Below are positions 1-9,042 of a stretch of 64,000 nt of DNA, one piece after another. The stretch spans positions 1 to 64,000 of the forward strand of contig NZ_JAGOMQ010000016.1 of assembly GCF_017993425.1 (NCBI RefSeq), written 5' to 3'. Made by a program: the position numbers and the translations under genes. The notes beneath the pieces are model-generated. The model worked only from the letters and a program-made list of their open reading frames with translations, had not been told where the DNA came from and did not search any database. Numbering within the stretch: the first letter of the stretch is position 1; every line of letters begins with the position of its first letter. Source of the DNA: Amaricoccus sp. (GTDB taxonomy: Bacteria > Pseudomonadota > Alphaproteobacteria > Rhodobacterales > Rhodobacteraceae).

Positions 1-58
1 GGAAAAGCGGAGACAACAGCGCCACCTCTTCGGCGGTCAGCCAAAAGCGATCACTCAT
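1..58 (-). CDS. IS5-family transposase, N-terminal fragment (continues beyond the window)
   Basis: Only the first 19 codons are present, reading MSDRFWLTAEEVALLSPLF. An N-terminus of the form MSD-FWLT followed by L-P-F is typical of the helix-turn-helix end of IS5/IS4-family transposases. The ATG sits at 56-58 and AAAAGGAGCAG just upstream supplies a good ribosome-binding site. Nothing can be said about the catalytic DDE residues or whether the copy is intact. Confidence 0.6.
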   Translation of the reverse strand, partial: MSDRFWLTAEEVALLSPLF

Positions 59-133
59 GGGACTGCTCCTTTTCCCAGAATGAATCACAAATACCCTGAT
101 CAGGGAATCCCCTTAATGGGTCCTGACCCTATT
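1..133 (-). mobile_element. Right part of an IS5-family insertion sequence, cut by the window edge
   Basis: The first bases encode the start of an IS5-type transposase on the minus strand. About 60 bp outside its start codon lies TAATGGGTCCTGACCCTA (114-131), which looks like the terminal inverted repeat of such elements. The other end is outside the window, so the inverted repeat and target duplication cannot be matched, and the exact boundary is an estimate. Confidence 0.55.
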
Positions 134-276
134 TGCGCGCGAACAAGCATGGTCGAGATGTCGCCCGTTCGCATCTGCCCGGGCTCGTCCAACAGCCTCG
201 CGAGAGAGCAAGAATCGTGTAGGCGCGGCCTCCCCCGCGAAGAAATCACCGCCGGAATCGCGTCGGCCGAGGCAGC

Positions 277-588
277 TCAGGGCGCGGGGTCCTTGCGTTC
301 CATGTGCCCCAGCTCGCGCTCCGGGAAGGCCGCGTCGCGGACGCGGCGCTTCAGCTCGGCCGCGCCGGGGAAGCCGGCGTCGCGCTTGCGCTCCCAGACG
401 AGCCGGCCGGCGACCTCGATCTCGAAGACGCCGCCCGTGCCCGGCTCGAGGAGCACGCCGCCGAGCTCCTCGGAGAAGGTGGAGAGCAGCTCCTGCGCCA
501 GCCAGGCGGCGCGCAGCAGCCAGCCGCAGAGGCGGCAGTAGCGGATCGTCACCACCGGCTTCCCGGGCGGATTCTCAGGGCTCGCCAT
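277..588 (-). CDS. SelT/SelW/SelH (Rdx)-family thioredoxin-like protein, cysteine form
   Basis: A 103-residue protein with the N-terminal signature TIRYCRLCGW, the CxxC redox motif of the Rdx family (CxxU in selenoproteins; here both positions are Cys). A later GGVFEIEVAGRLVW segment matches the conserved 'G-FEV--nG-lv-S/K' strand of the family. Family members are small cytosolic redox proteins of uncertain substrate. The start codon lies inside the 3' end of the 5-oxoprolinase gene (14-nt overlap), implying translational coupling. The genome also carries SelA/SelB, yet this member does not use UGA. Confidence 0.85.
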   Translation of the reverse strand: MASPENPPGKPVVTIRYCRLCGWLLRAAWLAQELLSTFSEELGGVLLEPGTGGVFEIEVAGRLVWERKRDAGFPGAAELKRRVRDAAFPERELGHMERKDPAP

Positions 589-3500
589 AGCCGCCGCCTC
601 CCGGGGTCTCCAGCACCCAGACGTCGCCCGGGCCGACCTCGCGGCGGTCGGCGGCGCCCAGCGCCTCCTCCCGCCCGTCGGCGCGCAGGATGCGGGCGCG
701 GCCGACCTCGCCGGGACCGCCGCCGGCGAGGCCGGGGGGCGGCACGGTGCGGTGGCCGGCGAGGATGGCGAGCGTCATCGGCTCGAGGAACCGGATGCGC
801 CGCGTCACCCCGTCGCCGCCGCGGAAGCGGCCGGCGCCGCCGGAGCCGGGGCGGATGCGGAATTCGTCGAGCACCACCGGGTAGCGCCATTCCAGCACCT
901 CCGGGTCGGTCAGGCGCGAGTTGGTCATGTGGGAATGGACGCCGCTCGTGCCCGGGTGGCCGGCGCCGTCGGAGAGGACGCCGGCGCCGGTTCCGCCGCA
1001 GACGGTCTCGTAGTACTGGCGGTTCTCGTCGCCCCAGGTGGTGTTGTTCATGGTGGACTGCGCCGCCGCCTGCACGCCGAGGGCGAGGAAGAGCGCCGAG
1101 GTCACCGCCTGGCTGGTCTCGACGTTGCCGGCGATCACCGCGGCGGGGTAGTCCGGCGACAGCATGGTGCCGCGCGGCAGCACCACGTCGAGCGGCTTCA
1201 TCACGCCCTCGTTCATCGGGATGTCGGCGTCCACGAGGCAGCGGAACACGTAGAGCACCGCCGCCCGCGTCACCGGCTCGGGGGCGTTGTAGTTGGTGGC
1301 GAGCTGCGCCGTCGTGCCGGTGAAGTCGATGCGGGCGGTGCGCGCCGCCGTGTCGACGGTGACGCGGACGCGGATCTCGCGCTTCGTGCCGTCTACCGCG
1401 TCGTCCATCGGATAGACGACCTCGGCGTCGTGCAGCGCCTCGATGGCGCGGCGGACGCTCTCCTCGGCATTGTCCTGGACATGGGCCATGTAGGCCTCGA
1501 CCACGCCGAGGCCGAAATGGTCGACCATGCGCCGGAGCTCGGCCGCGCCCTTGGCGCAGGCGGCGACCTGGGCGCGCAGGTCGGCGAGGTTGGTCTCCGG
1601 GGCGCGGGCCGGCCAGTCGCCGGAGAGGAGGAGGTCGCGCGTCTCCTCCGCGCGGAAGCGGCCGGCCTCGACCAGCTTCCAGTTGTCGATATAGGCGCCC
1701 TCGTCGTGGATGGTGCGGCTGTCGGGCGGCATCGAGCCGGGGGTGAGGCCGCCGACGTCGGTGTGGTGGCCGCGGGCCGCGGTGAAGAAGAGGACGCGGG
1801 CGCCCGTGTCGTCCCAGACGGGCGCGACGACGGTGATGTCGGGCAGGTGGGTGCCGCCGTTGTAGGGGGCGTTCAGCGCGAAGGCGTCGCCGGGGCGCAT
1901 GTCGGGGTTCTGCGCGACGATCGCCTTCACGCTCGCGCCCATCGAGCCGAGGTGGACCGGCATGTGCGGGGCGTTGGCGATCAGGTTGCCGGCGGCGTCG
2001 AAGACGGCGCAGGAGAAGTCGAGCCGTTCCTTGATGGTGACGGAGGCGGCGGTGTTCTCGAGCACCGCGCCCATCTGCTCGGCGATCGACATGTAGAGGT
2101 TGTTGAAGACCTCGAGCAGCGCCGGGTCGGCGTCGGCGCCGATGGCGCGTTCGGCGCGGGGGGCGACGCGCTCGACCAGCACGTGGTCGCGGCCGGTGAC
2201 GCGCGCCCGCCAGCCGGGCTCGACGAGGATCGAGGTGTGGTCCTCGACGATCACGGCCGGGCCGCTGACCCGGTCGCCGGGGGCGAGGGCGCCGCGGCGG
2301 ACGAAGCGAGCGTCGGTCCAGCCGCCGTGGAGCCAGACCGGGGCGGTGAGCGCGACCTCGTAGGCGTCCTCGGGGCGCTCGGTCTCCGCGCGTTCGGGCT
2401 CGCTGAGGTCGGCGGCCTCGCCGACGGCCTCGACCTCGACGGCGTGGATGACGAGCGCGGCGCCCGGCTCGAAGCCGAAGCGGGCGCGGTGGGCCTCGGC
2501 GAAGGCGGCGCGCATCGCCGCCTCGGTCCCGAAGGGGACGGCGAGGGCGGCGTCGGTTCCCTTCACCTTCAGGTGGACGCGCTGGGTCAGGCGGATGGCG
2601 CGTTCCGGCACGCCCTGGGCCTCGACCTCGCCGAGGACGACGACGCCGAGCCCGTCGAGCCGCGCCGCGGCGGCGAGGCGGGAGGCGTCGTCGAGTCCGG
2701 CCTCGACCGCCTCGACCCGGGCGGCGCGGATATCGGCGAGGCCCATGCCGTAGGCGGAGAGCAGCGAGGCCATCGGGTGGACGAGGCAGGTCCGCATCCC
2801 CAGCGTGTCGGCGATGGCGCAGGCGTGCTGGGCGCCGGCGCCGCCGAAGACGGTCAGGCAATGCTCGGTGACGTCGTGGCCGCGCTGGACGCTGATCTTC
2901 TTGATGGCGTTGGCCATGTTCTCGACGGCGATGCGCAGGAAGCCCTCGGCGACCTCCTCGACCGGCTTGCCGACGGCGGCGGCGAGCGTCTCGAACTTCT
3001 CGCGCGTGGTGCGGAGGTCGAGGGCCATGTCGCCGTCGGGGCCGAAGATGGCGGGGAAGAACTCCGGGCGGAGGCGGCCGGTGGCGACGTTGGCGTCGGT
3101 CACCGCGAGCGGGCCGCCGCGGCCGTAGCAGGCGGGGCCGGGGTCGGCGCCGGCGCTCTCGGGGCCGACGCGCATCCGGGCGCCGTCGAAGGTGAGCAGG
3201 CTGCCGCCGCCGGCCGCGACGGTGTGGATCATCATCATCGGCGCCGTGATGCGGACGCCGGCGATCTCGGTGGAGAGCACGCGCTCGAGCTCGCCGGCGA
3301 AGTGGCAGACGTCCGTGGAGGTGCCGCCCATGTCGAAGCCGACGATGGCGTGCTGGCCGGCGATCTGGCTGGTGCGGACCGCGCCGACGACGCCGCCCGC
3401 CGGGCCGGAGAGCACGGCGTCCTTGCCCTGGAAGCGGCGCGCGTCGGTAAGGCCGCCGGAGGACTGCATGAACAGGAGCTTGCCGGTCATGTCGCCGTCG

Positions 3501-4183
3501 AAGGCGGCGGCCACCCGGTCGACGTAGCGGCGCAGGATCGGGGTCAGGTAGGCGTCGACCACGGTGGTGTCGCCGCGGCTGACCATCTTCATCAGCGGCG
3601 AGACCTCGTGGCTGACGGAGACCTGGGCGAAGCCGGCGGCGCGGGCGAGCGCGGCGGCGCGGGCCTCGTGGGCGCGGTGGCGGTAGCCGTGGACGAGGAC
3701 GACGGCGCAGGCATCGAAGCCGGCCGCGCGGGCGGCGGCGAGCTCGGCCGCGAGATGCGGCTCATCGAGGGGGGTCTCGACCGTGCCGTCGGCGCGGACG
3801 CGCTCGCGGGCCTCGATGGTGCGGGAATGCAGCATGTCCGGGAGCACGATGTGGCGGTCGAAGAGGCGGGGGCGGTTCTGGTAGGCGAGGCGCAGCTGCT
3901 CGCCGAGGCCCTGCGTGGTGACGAGGACGACCGGGTCGCCCTTGCGCTCGAGAAGGGCGTTGGTGGCGACGGTGGTGCCCATCTTGACGCTGGCGACGCG
4001 GTCGGCGGGGATGGGCGCCTCCGGGCCGAGACCGAGGAAGTCGCGGATGCCCTGAAGCGCCGCGTCGCGGTAGCGGCCGGGGTTCTCGGAGAGGAGCTTC
4101 GTCCGGTGCAGAGCGCCCTCGGGGTCGCGCGCGACGATGTCGGTGAAGGTGCCGCCCCGGTCGATCCAGAAGTCCCAGGCCAC
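575..4183 (-). CDS. 5-oxoprolinase (hydantoinase A/B fusion)
   Basis: ATP-dependent cytosolic enzyme opening 5-oxo-L-proline to glutamate. The 1,202-residue product matches the size of fused 5-oxoprolinases. Residues about 1-680 form the HyuA/ASKHA half, with the phosphate-binding motifs DRGGTFTDI near the N-terminus and DMGGTSTDV in the middle. The remainder is HyuB, ending in GGGGYGEP. I chose GTG at 4183 because the reading AWDFWIDRGGTFTD is where family members begin; the frame stays open upstream to 4726 but that extension has no family-like sequence. The gene is divergent from a GNAT gene, 147 nt away. A hydantoinase or acetone-carboxylase-type substrate is possible, but the fused layout favours oxoprolinase. 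Confidence 0.92.
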   Translation of the reverse strand: MAWDFWIDRGGTFTDIVARDPEGALHRTKLLSENPGRYRDAALQGIRDFLGLGPEAPIPADRVASVKMGTTVATNALLERKGDPVVLVTTQGLGEQLRLAYQNRPRLFDRHIVLPDMLHSRTIEARERVRADGTVETPLDEPHLAAELAAARAAGFDACAVVLVHGYRHRAHEARAAALARAAGFAQVSVSHEVSPLMKMVSRGDTTVVDAYLTPILRRYVDRVAAAFDGDMTGKLLFMQSSGGLTDARRFQGKDAVLSGPAGGVVGAVRTSQIAGQHAIVGFDMGGTSTDVCHFAGELERVLSTEIAGVRITAPMMMIHTVAAGGGSLLTFDGARMRVGPESAGADPGPACYGRGGPLAVTDANVATGRLRPEFFPAIFGPDGDMALDLRTTREKFETLAAAVGKPVEEVAEGFLRIAVENMANAIKKISVQRGHDVTEHCLTVFGGAGAQHACAIADTLGMRTCLVHPMASLLSAYGMGLADIRAARVEAVEAGLDDASRLAAAARLDGLGVVVLGEVEAQGVPERAIRLTQRVHLKVKGTDAALAVPFGTEAAMRAAFAEAHRARFGFEPGAALVIHAVEVEAVGEAADLSEPERAETERPEDAYEVALTAPVWLHGGWTDARFVRRGALAPGDRVSGPAVIVEDHTSILVEPGWRARVTGRDHVLVERVAPRAERAIGADADPALLEVFNNLYMSIAEQMGAVLENTAASVTIKERLDFSCAVFDAAGNLIANAPHMPVHLGSMGASVKAIVAQNPDMRPGDAFALNAPYNGGTHLPDITVVAPVWDDTGARVLFFTAARGHHTDVGGLTPGSMPPDSRTIHDEGAYIDNWKLVEAGRFRAEETRDLLLSGDWPARAPETNLADLRAQVAACAKGAAELRRMVDHFGLGVVEAYMAHVQDNAEESVRRAIEALHDAEVVYPMDDAVDGTKREIRVRVTVDTAARTARIDFTGTTAQLATNYNAPEPVTRAAVLYVFRCLVDADIPMNEGVMKPLDVVLPRGTMLSPDYPAAVIAGNVETSQAVTSALFLALGVQAAAQSTMNNTTWGDENRQYYETVCGGTGAGVLSDGAGHPGTSGVHSHMTNSRLTDPEVLEWRYPVVLDEFRIRPGSGGAGRFRGGDGVTRRIRFLEPMTLAILAGHRTVPPPGLAGGGPGEVGRARILRADGREEALGAADRREVGPGDVWVLETPGGGGYGEP

Positions 4184-4330
4184 GCCGCGCCTCTCCGTCG
4201 GTCCCGCGTGCCCAGTGACCACGCCCCGCGGGCCCGCGCAAGCCGGCCGGTCGCCGCGGGATCCCGCTTGCCCGCCACCTTGCGCGCGATACCTTCGCCG
4301 GAGCCCCCCGGAGCCCGGAGCCCGCCGCCC

Positions 4331-4822
4331 GTGCCGACCATCCGCGACGCCCGCCCCAAGGACGCCGACGCCATCGCGGCGATCTGGAACCCGGTGATCC
4401 TGTCGAGCGTCGCCACCTTCAACGAGGTGCCGCGCGGCGCCGACGAGGTCCGCGCCATGATGGCGGGGCGCGCCGCGGACGGCCATCCCTGGCTCGTCGC
4501 GGAGGCGGAGGGGAGGCTCGCCGGCTTCGCCACCTACGCGCAGTTCCGCAGCGGCGTCGGCTACGCCCACACGATGGAGCACACGATCATCCTCGCCGAG
4601 GGCGCCACAGGAAAGGGCCTCGGGCCGCGGCTTCTCGGCCGGCTGGTCGGGATCGCCCGGGCGAGCGGCGTGCATTCGCTGGTCGCCGCGGTCTCCGGCG
4701 AGAATCCGGCCGCCGTCGCCTTCCACGAGCGCGAGGGCTTCCGCATCGTCGGCCGCATCCCCGAGGCCGGCCGCAAGTTCGAGCGCTGGTTCGACCTCGT
4801 CCTGCTCCAGCGCCTGCTCTGA
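4331..4822 (+). CDS. GNAT N-acetyltransferase, phosphinothricin/methionine-sulfoximine acetyltransferase-like
   Basis: A 163-residue cytosolic acetyl-CoA-dependent acetyltransferase. It begins TIRDARPKDADAIAAIWNPVI, a pattern typical of the Pat/MddA-like subgroup, and has a GATGKGLGPRLLGRL stretch corresponding to the acetyl-CoA pyrophosphate loop (Q/RxxGxG/A). SGENPAAVAFHEREGF is the usual C-terminal motif B. I start at GTG 4331, since the reading frame runs far upstream only as antisense of the oxoprolinase gene. The substrate cannot be read from sequence; methionine sulfone or sulfoximine-like amino acids are common for this group. Confidence 0.85.
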   Translation: MPTIRDARPKDADAIAAIWNPVILSSVATFNEVPRGADEVRAMMAGRAADGHPWLVAEAEGRLAGFATYAQFRSGVGYAHTMEHTIILAEGATGKGLGPRLLGRLVGIARASGVHSLVAAVSGENPAAVAFHEREGFRIVGRIPEAGRKFERWFDLVLLQRLL

Positions 4823-4950
4823 TCCCGGGCGATCGCCCCCGACGAGCGCGGGGAGACGGCGGGGGGCTCGGGACGAGGCGACCGGGCGGATGACGCGCCG
4901 ACGTCGTTTTCGCCGTTCTCCGCCGCCGCGCCGGTTGCTAGGCTCGGCGC

Positions 4951-5658
4951 ATGTCGATCTGGAAACGCCTCGCCGATCTCGCCAGCGCCGTCGTCGCCCG
5001 CGGCGAGGGGCTGATCGCGCTCTTCGACCGCCGCGACGTGCGCCCGGAGAAGAGCGTCGCCTTCACCATCGCCATCGTCTGCCTCGGGGCCAAGATGGCC
5101 AAGGCCGACGGGCAGGTGAACGTCGCCGAGGTGCGCGCCTTCCGCCAGGTCTTCCAGATCGCGCCGGAGGACGAGGCCGCCGCCGCGCGCGTCTTCAACC
5201 TCGCCCGCCAGGACGTCGCCGGCTTCGACGCCTATGCCGGGCGCATCGCCCGGATGTTCCGCCGCCAGCCGCGGATGCTCGAGGACATCCTCGAGGGGCT
5301 CTTCTACGTCGCCGTCGCCGACGGCGGCTACCACGACGAGGAGCGCGCCTTCCTCGCCCGCGTCGCCGAGATCTTCGGCATCTCCGAGGCGGTCTTCGCC
5401 TGCGTCGAGGCGCGGCGCACCGGCGACGCCTCGCGCGACCCCTGGCAGGTGCTCGGCATCCCCCGCGACGCCGACCTCGCCGAGGCGCGCGCCCGCTGGC
5501 GCCGGCTGGTGCGGGAGAATCATCCCGACCGGCTGGTCGCCCGCGGCCTGCCGCGCGAGAGCGTCACCCTCGCCAACGCCCGCCTCGCCGCCATCAACGC
5601 CGCCTGGGAGGAGCTCTCCGCGCGCCTCGCCCGCGGCGCGCCGAGCCCGGCGGAATAG
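4951..5658 (+). CDS. DjlA-like co-chaperone: TerB-like domain plus C-terminal J domain
   Basis: A 235-residue protein. Residues about 30-145 resemble the TerB/DjlA central helical domain (ADGQVNVAEV and ADGGYHDEERAFL acidic patches, two metal-site-like repeats). Residues about 165-230 are a J domain with the catalytic HPD in ENHPDRLVARGLP. Unlike E. coli DjlA there is no clear N-terminal transmembrane anchor, so it is probably cytosolic. It likely stimulates a DnaK-type Hsp70. It is transcribed alone, convergent with the enolase-superfamily gene across a hairpin. Confidence 0.87.
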   Translation: MSIWKRLADLASAVVARGEGLIALFDRRDVRPEKSVAFTIAIVCLGAKMAKADGQVNVAEVRAFRQVFQIAPEDEAAAARVFNLARQDVAGFDAYAGRIARMFRRQPRMLEDILEGLFYVAVADGGYHDEERAFLARVAEIFGISEAVFACVEARRTGDASRDPWQVLGIPRDADLAEARARWRRLVRENHPDRLVARGLPRESVTLANARLAAINAAWEELSARLARGAPSPAE

Positions 5659-5777
5659 GCGCGCGCGAGCGCACGGCAGACCTGCGGCCGGGCGCGGGAG
5701 ATGGCGGGCAGAGCAGGCGCGGGCCCCCGATCGAGCGCCGGCCCCCCGGCCGTCAAGGGCGAGCGGATCGGACGGAG

Positions 5778-5819
5778 AGCGTATTTCCGCGCGGATCAAA
5801 TATTTCCGCGGGAACGCTC
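5778..5819. terminator. Hairpin between convergent genes, probable bidirectional terminator
   Basis: GAGCGT (5778-5783) pairs with ACGCTC (5814-5819), and CCGCG inside each arm extends the stem around an AT-rich loop. The 10-mer TATTTCCGCG also occurs as a direct repeat (5782 and 5801). The hairpin sits between the stop of the J-domain gene and the stop of the oppositely oriented enolase-superfamily gene. There is no strong T tract. Confidence 0.5.
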
Positions 5820-7038
5820 ACCCGCCGCCGAACCGGGAGCCCCGGGGGTCGGCCTCCTCCGCGCTCATTTCCAGATGCAGCCGCTCGCCCGTCCAGGGAT
5901 GCGCCGCCGCCACCGCCTCGTCGACCTCCACCCCGATCCCCGGCCGGTCGGGCAGCCGCACGTAGCCGTCGTCCCAGTCCCAGGCCCCGCCGACCAGCGC
6001 CGCATGGAAGCCGCCGCCGGTCAGGATCGTCTCCAGCAGCAGGAAGTTCGGGATCGAGGCCGCGAGCTGCGCCCCGGCCGCCCAAGCGACCGGCCCGGCA
6101 TAGAGATGCGGCGCCACCTGGGCGTTGAACCCCTCCGCCATCGCCGCGATCTTGCGCGCCTCCAGAAGGCCCCCGACCCGCCCGAGGCTCGGCTGCAGGA
6201 TCCCGGCGCCGCCCGCGCGCAGCAGCGCCGCGAACTCCTGCTTCGTGGTCAGCCGCTCGCCTGCCGCCACCGGCATCCGCACCGCCGCCGCCACCCGCCC
6301 CATCTCCAGCGGGTTGTCCGGCGGGACCGGCTCCTCGAACCACAGGGGGTCGTAGGCCTCGATCCTCCGCGCCAGCCGGATCGCGCCCGAGGTGGTGAAC
6401 TGGCCATGCGTGCCGAAGAGCAGGTCCGCCCGGTCGCCGACCGCCGCCCGCACCGCCCGGCAGAACGCCTCGGAGCGGTCGAGCTCGGCCAGCGCCGGCT
6501 GCCGCCCGCCATGGATGGTATAGGGGCCTGCCGGATCGAACTTCACCGCGGTGAAGCCGTCGCGCTCCACCAGCGCCGCCGCGGCCTCGGCCGAGGCGTC
6601 CGGGTCGTTGTAGAACCCAGCCGGATCCTGCCCCTCGCCCGGATAGAGATAGGTGTAGGCCCGAAGCCGGTCGCGCAGCCGCCCGCCCCAGAGCGCATGG
6701 ACCGACCGCTCCCGCGCCTTGCCGACGATGTCCCAGCAGGCGATCTCCAGCCCGGAGAAGGCCCCCATCACCGTCGGATCGGGGCGCTGGCTGAACCCGG
6801 CGGAATAGACCCGGCGGAACATCAGCTCGACGTTCTCGGGGCTCTCGCCCGCCATGTGCCGCGCGAAGACGTCGGCGATCACCGCCCGCATCGCCGCCGG
6901 CCCCACCGTCGCGGCGTAGACCTCGCCCCAGCCGACGATCCCGCAGGCGGTGGTCAGCTTGACGAGGATGAAGTAGCGCCCGCCGAACCCCGGCGGCGGG
7001 TTGCCGACGACGAGCACGTCGAGATCCGCGAGCCGCAT
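5818..7038 (-). CDS. Mandelate racemase/muconate lactonizing (enolase superfamily) sugar-acid dehydratase-like enzyme
   Basis: A 406-residue cytosolic enzyme of the enolase superfamily. The barrel motifs are visible in order: AVKFDPAGPYT (catalytic Lys region), LFGTHGQFT, FEEPVPPDN (Glu metal ligand), AAGERLTTK (second Glu) and APHLYAGPVAWA (His). The KFDP and HGQ pattern points to the galactonate/mannonate dehydratase side of the family rather than muconate cycloisomerase; the Asp that usually precedes the His in galactonate dehydratase is Thr here. Start ATG 7038 gives the family-like MRLADLDVLVVGNP; the longer reading frame is low-complexity. The substrate is unknown and there is no transporter next to it. 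Confidence 0.85.
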   Translation of the reverse strand: MRLADLDVLVVGNPPPGFGGRYFILVKLTTACGIVGWGEVYAATVGPAAMRAVIADVFARHMAGESPENVELMFRRVYSAGFSQRPDPTVMGAFSGLEIACWDIVGKARERSVHALWGGRLRDRLRAYTYLYPGEGQDPAGFYNDPDASAEAAAALVERDGFTAVKFDPAGPYTIHGGRQPALAELDRSEAFCRAVRAAVGDRADLLFGTHGQFTTSGAIRLARRIEAYDPLWFEEPVPPDNPLEMGRVAAAVRMPVAAGERLTTKQEFAALLRAGGAGILQPSLGRVGGLLEARKIAAMAEGFNAQVAPHLYAGPVAWAAGAQLAASIPNFLLLETILTGGGFHAALVGGAWDWDDGYVRLPDRPGIGVEVDEAVAAAHPWTGERLHLEMSAEEADPRGSRFGGG

Positions 7039-7098
7039 CCGCTCCCCCACCCGGCCCCGCGCCGGCGGCCCCGAGCATATCCGCGCCCGCGCCCCGGC

Positions 7099-7132
7099 GC
7101 GAGCCTGAACCCCGGAACGACGCACGGCGCGG
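7099..7132. repeat. 34-bp direct repeat, copy A
   Basis: GCGAGCCTGAACCCCGGAAC followed by GACGCACGGCGCGG. A second copy with one mismatch lies 78 bp to the right, both in the gap between the DEAD-box helicase and the enolase-superfamily gene. It may be a member of a short dispersed repeat family. Confidence 0.7.
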
Positions 7133-7176
7133 CGGCCACGCGCCGGCGGCCCAGCAAAGGGCGCCACCTCCGCCGG

Positions 7177-7210
7177 GCGAGCCTGAACCCCGGAACGACG
7201 GACGGCGCGG
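7177..7210. repeat. 34-bp direct repeat, copy B
   Basis: Same 34-mer as the copy at 7099, differing only at one base (C to G in GACGGACGG). The spacer between the copies is unrelated sequence, so this is a pair of short repeats rather than a tandem array. Confidence 0.7.
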
Positions 7211-7317
7211 GAGGCTCCGCCCCCGCGCCGCCAAACGCCTCGCCACTGACAGGAACCCCGACCGGGGGCCTCAAGGAGCCGCGCCAGCCAGGTCGCCGGC
7301 GCGCGCCCGTGGCGCCG

Positions 7318-8877
7318 CTACCCGCCTCCCGGGCCGGAGCGGCGGATCGCCACCGCCGCGCCGCGCGCCGCCCGGGCCGCCGCGGCGGCGAAGCGTTCGG
7401 CCGCGCCGGCGGCGATCTCGAAGGCGGTCTCGTGCTCGCGCACCCGGATGCGCCCGACCGCGGCCCGGTCGACGCCGCCCAGCCGGCAGATCAGCCGCAC
7501 CAGCCCGCCCGCCTCCACGCCCGCCGCCCGCCCGCGGTCGATGGCGAACCACACGCGCTCCGCCCCCGCCCCGCCGCCGCCGAGCGCCTCCGGCGCCGGC
7601 CGGGCACGCGCCCGCTCGCGCAGGAACGCCACCGCCACCCGCTCCGGGTCGTGCGCCGCGAGGAGCCGCGCCGCCGCGTCGCGCTCCGCCGCCGCCGCCG
7701 GCTCGACCAGCACTGCGTCGGCCATCAGCCGCGCCTCGTCGCGGGCGAGGATCGCCTCGGCGTCGGGAACCGCCACCCAGTCGAGCGCCACCCCCGCCCG
7801 CGCCGCCAGCATCGCCGCCCGCCGCCGCGACGACGGCGGCGCGAGCAGCAACGCGTGCCCGCCCCGCCCCGCCCGCCCCGTCCGCCCCGAGCGATGCGTC
7901 AGCGCCGCCGCGCTCGCCGGCAGGTCGGCATGGATGACCAGTTCCACCCCCGGCAGATCGAGCCCCCGCGCCGCCAGATCCGTCGCCACGCAGACCCGCG
8001 CCCGCCCCTCGCGCAAGGCCGCCACCGCCGCCGCCCGCTCGCGCGGCGCGAGGTCGCCCGACAGCGCCACCACCCGGAACCCGCGCTGCCCGAGCCAGCC
8101 GGCCAGCTCCGCCACCCCGTCGCGGCGGGCGCAGAACACCATCGCGCCGGCCGCCTCGTGGAAGCGCAGCAGGTTCGCCACCGCCGCCGCCCGGTCGGCC
8201 GCCGCCACCGCCGCCGCCTCGAACCGGATCTCGCCCCCCGCCGCGACCTCGCCCGCGTCGATCCGCGCCGCCTCGCGCTGGTACTGCGCGGCCAGCGCCT
8301 CGATCCGCGGCCCCAGCGTCGCCGAGAACATCAGCGTCCGCCGCTCCGGCCCCGCCGCCGCCATCAGGAAGTCGAGGTCCTCGCGGAAGCCCATCTGCAG
8401 CATGTCGTCCGCCTCGTCGAGCACCACGCAGGCGAGGCCGCCGAGCTCCAGCGCCCGCCGCCCGGCATGGTCGCGCAGACGCCCCGGCGAGCCGACCACC
8501 ACCTCGCAGCCGGCGGCGAGCCGCGCCCGCTCGGCGCGCAGGTCGGTCCCGCCCACGCAGCACGCCACCCGCGCCCCCGCCTCGCCGTAGAGCCAGGCGA
8601 GCTCCCCCGCCACCTGCTGGGCGAGCTCGCGCGTCGGCGTCACCACCAGCGCCCGCGGCGCCCCGCCGAGGATCGCCCGGCCCGCGCCGTCGAGCAGGCT
8701 CCCGGCCAGCGCCAGCCCGAAGGCGACGGTCTTGCCGGAGCCCGTCGGCGCCGAGACGAGCATGTCCCGCCCGGGCGGCGCCGCCTCCAGCACGGCGCGC
8801 TGCACCGGCGTGAGGGTCTGGTATCCGCGGCGCGCCAACGCGCGGCCGAGCGCGTCCGGGACGCGATCACTGATCAT
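7318..8877 (-). CDS. DEAD-box ATP-dependent RNA helicase with DbpA-type RNA-binding domain
   Basis: A 519-residue RNA helicase. In order it shows the Q motif (YQTLTPVQ), motif I SAPTGSGKT, PTRELAQQ, motif II DEAD, motif III SAT, VATDLAARGLDLPG and motif VI HRSGRTGRAGR. Residues about 445-510 (ERVWFAIDRG, GLVRLICRLGGV, VGRIRVREHETAFEI) form a DbpA RNA-binding fold, suggesting a role in ribosome assembly or structured RNA. Start at ATG 8877 is supported by GGAAAGAG upstream and by the usual MISD-like N-terminus. It is divergent from efp. Confidence 0.93.
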   Translation of the reverse strand: MISDRVPDALGRALARRGYQTLTPVQRAVLEAAPPGRDMLVSAPTGSGKTVAFGLALAGSLLDGAGRAILGGAPRALVVTPTRELAQQVAGELAWLYGEAGARVACCVGGTDLRAERARLAAGCEVVVGSPGRLRDHAGRRALELGGLACVVLDEADDMLQMGFREDLDFLMAAAGPERRTLMFSATLGPRIEALAAQYQREAARIDAGEVAAGGEIRFEAAAVAAADRAAAVANLLRFHEAAGAMVFCARRDGVAELAGWLGQRGFRVVALSGDLAPRERAAAVAALREGRARVCVATDLAARGLDLPGVELVIHADLPASAAALTHRSGRTGRAGRGGHALLLAPPSSRRRAAMLAARAGVALDWVAVPDAEAILARDEARLMADAVLVEPAAAAERDAAARLLAAHDPERVAVAFLRERARARPAPEALGGGGAGAERVWFAIDRGRAAGVEAGGLVRLICRLGGVDRAAVGRIRVREHETAFEIAAGAAERFAAAAARAARGAAVAIRRSGPGGG

Positions 8878-9042
8878 GCCTGCTCTTTCCGGAAAAACGA
8901 TCCGAAGCCCCCCGGGCCGCGCAAAATGCCGCGGCCGCTTCGCCCGGATCTTCGGCGGGCAACTTGCCAGCGCCTGACCAAGCACCTATAGCGGCGACAA
9001 ATTTCGGAAAACTGAACGCACAGGACTGAACGGACGCGCGCC

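Noticed and set aside
752-4330. A 1,300-codon open frame opposite the 5-oxoprolinase gene
   Set aside because: It is an antisense shadow of a GC-rich gene, rich in Ala/Arg/Asp with no family features; only its last 163 codons (the GNAT domain) are real.
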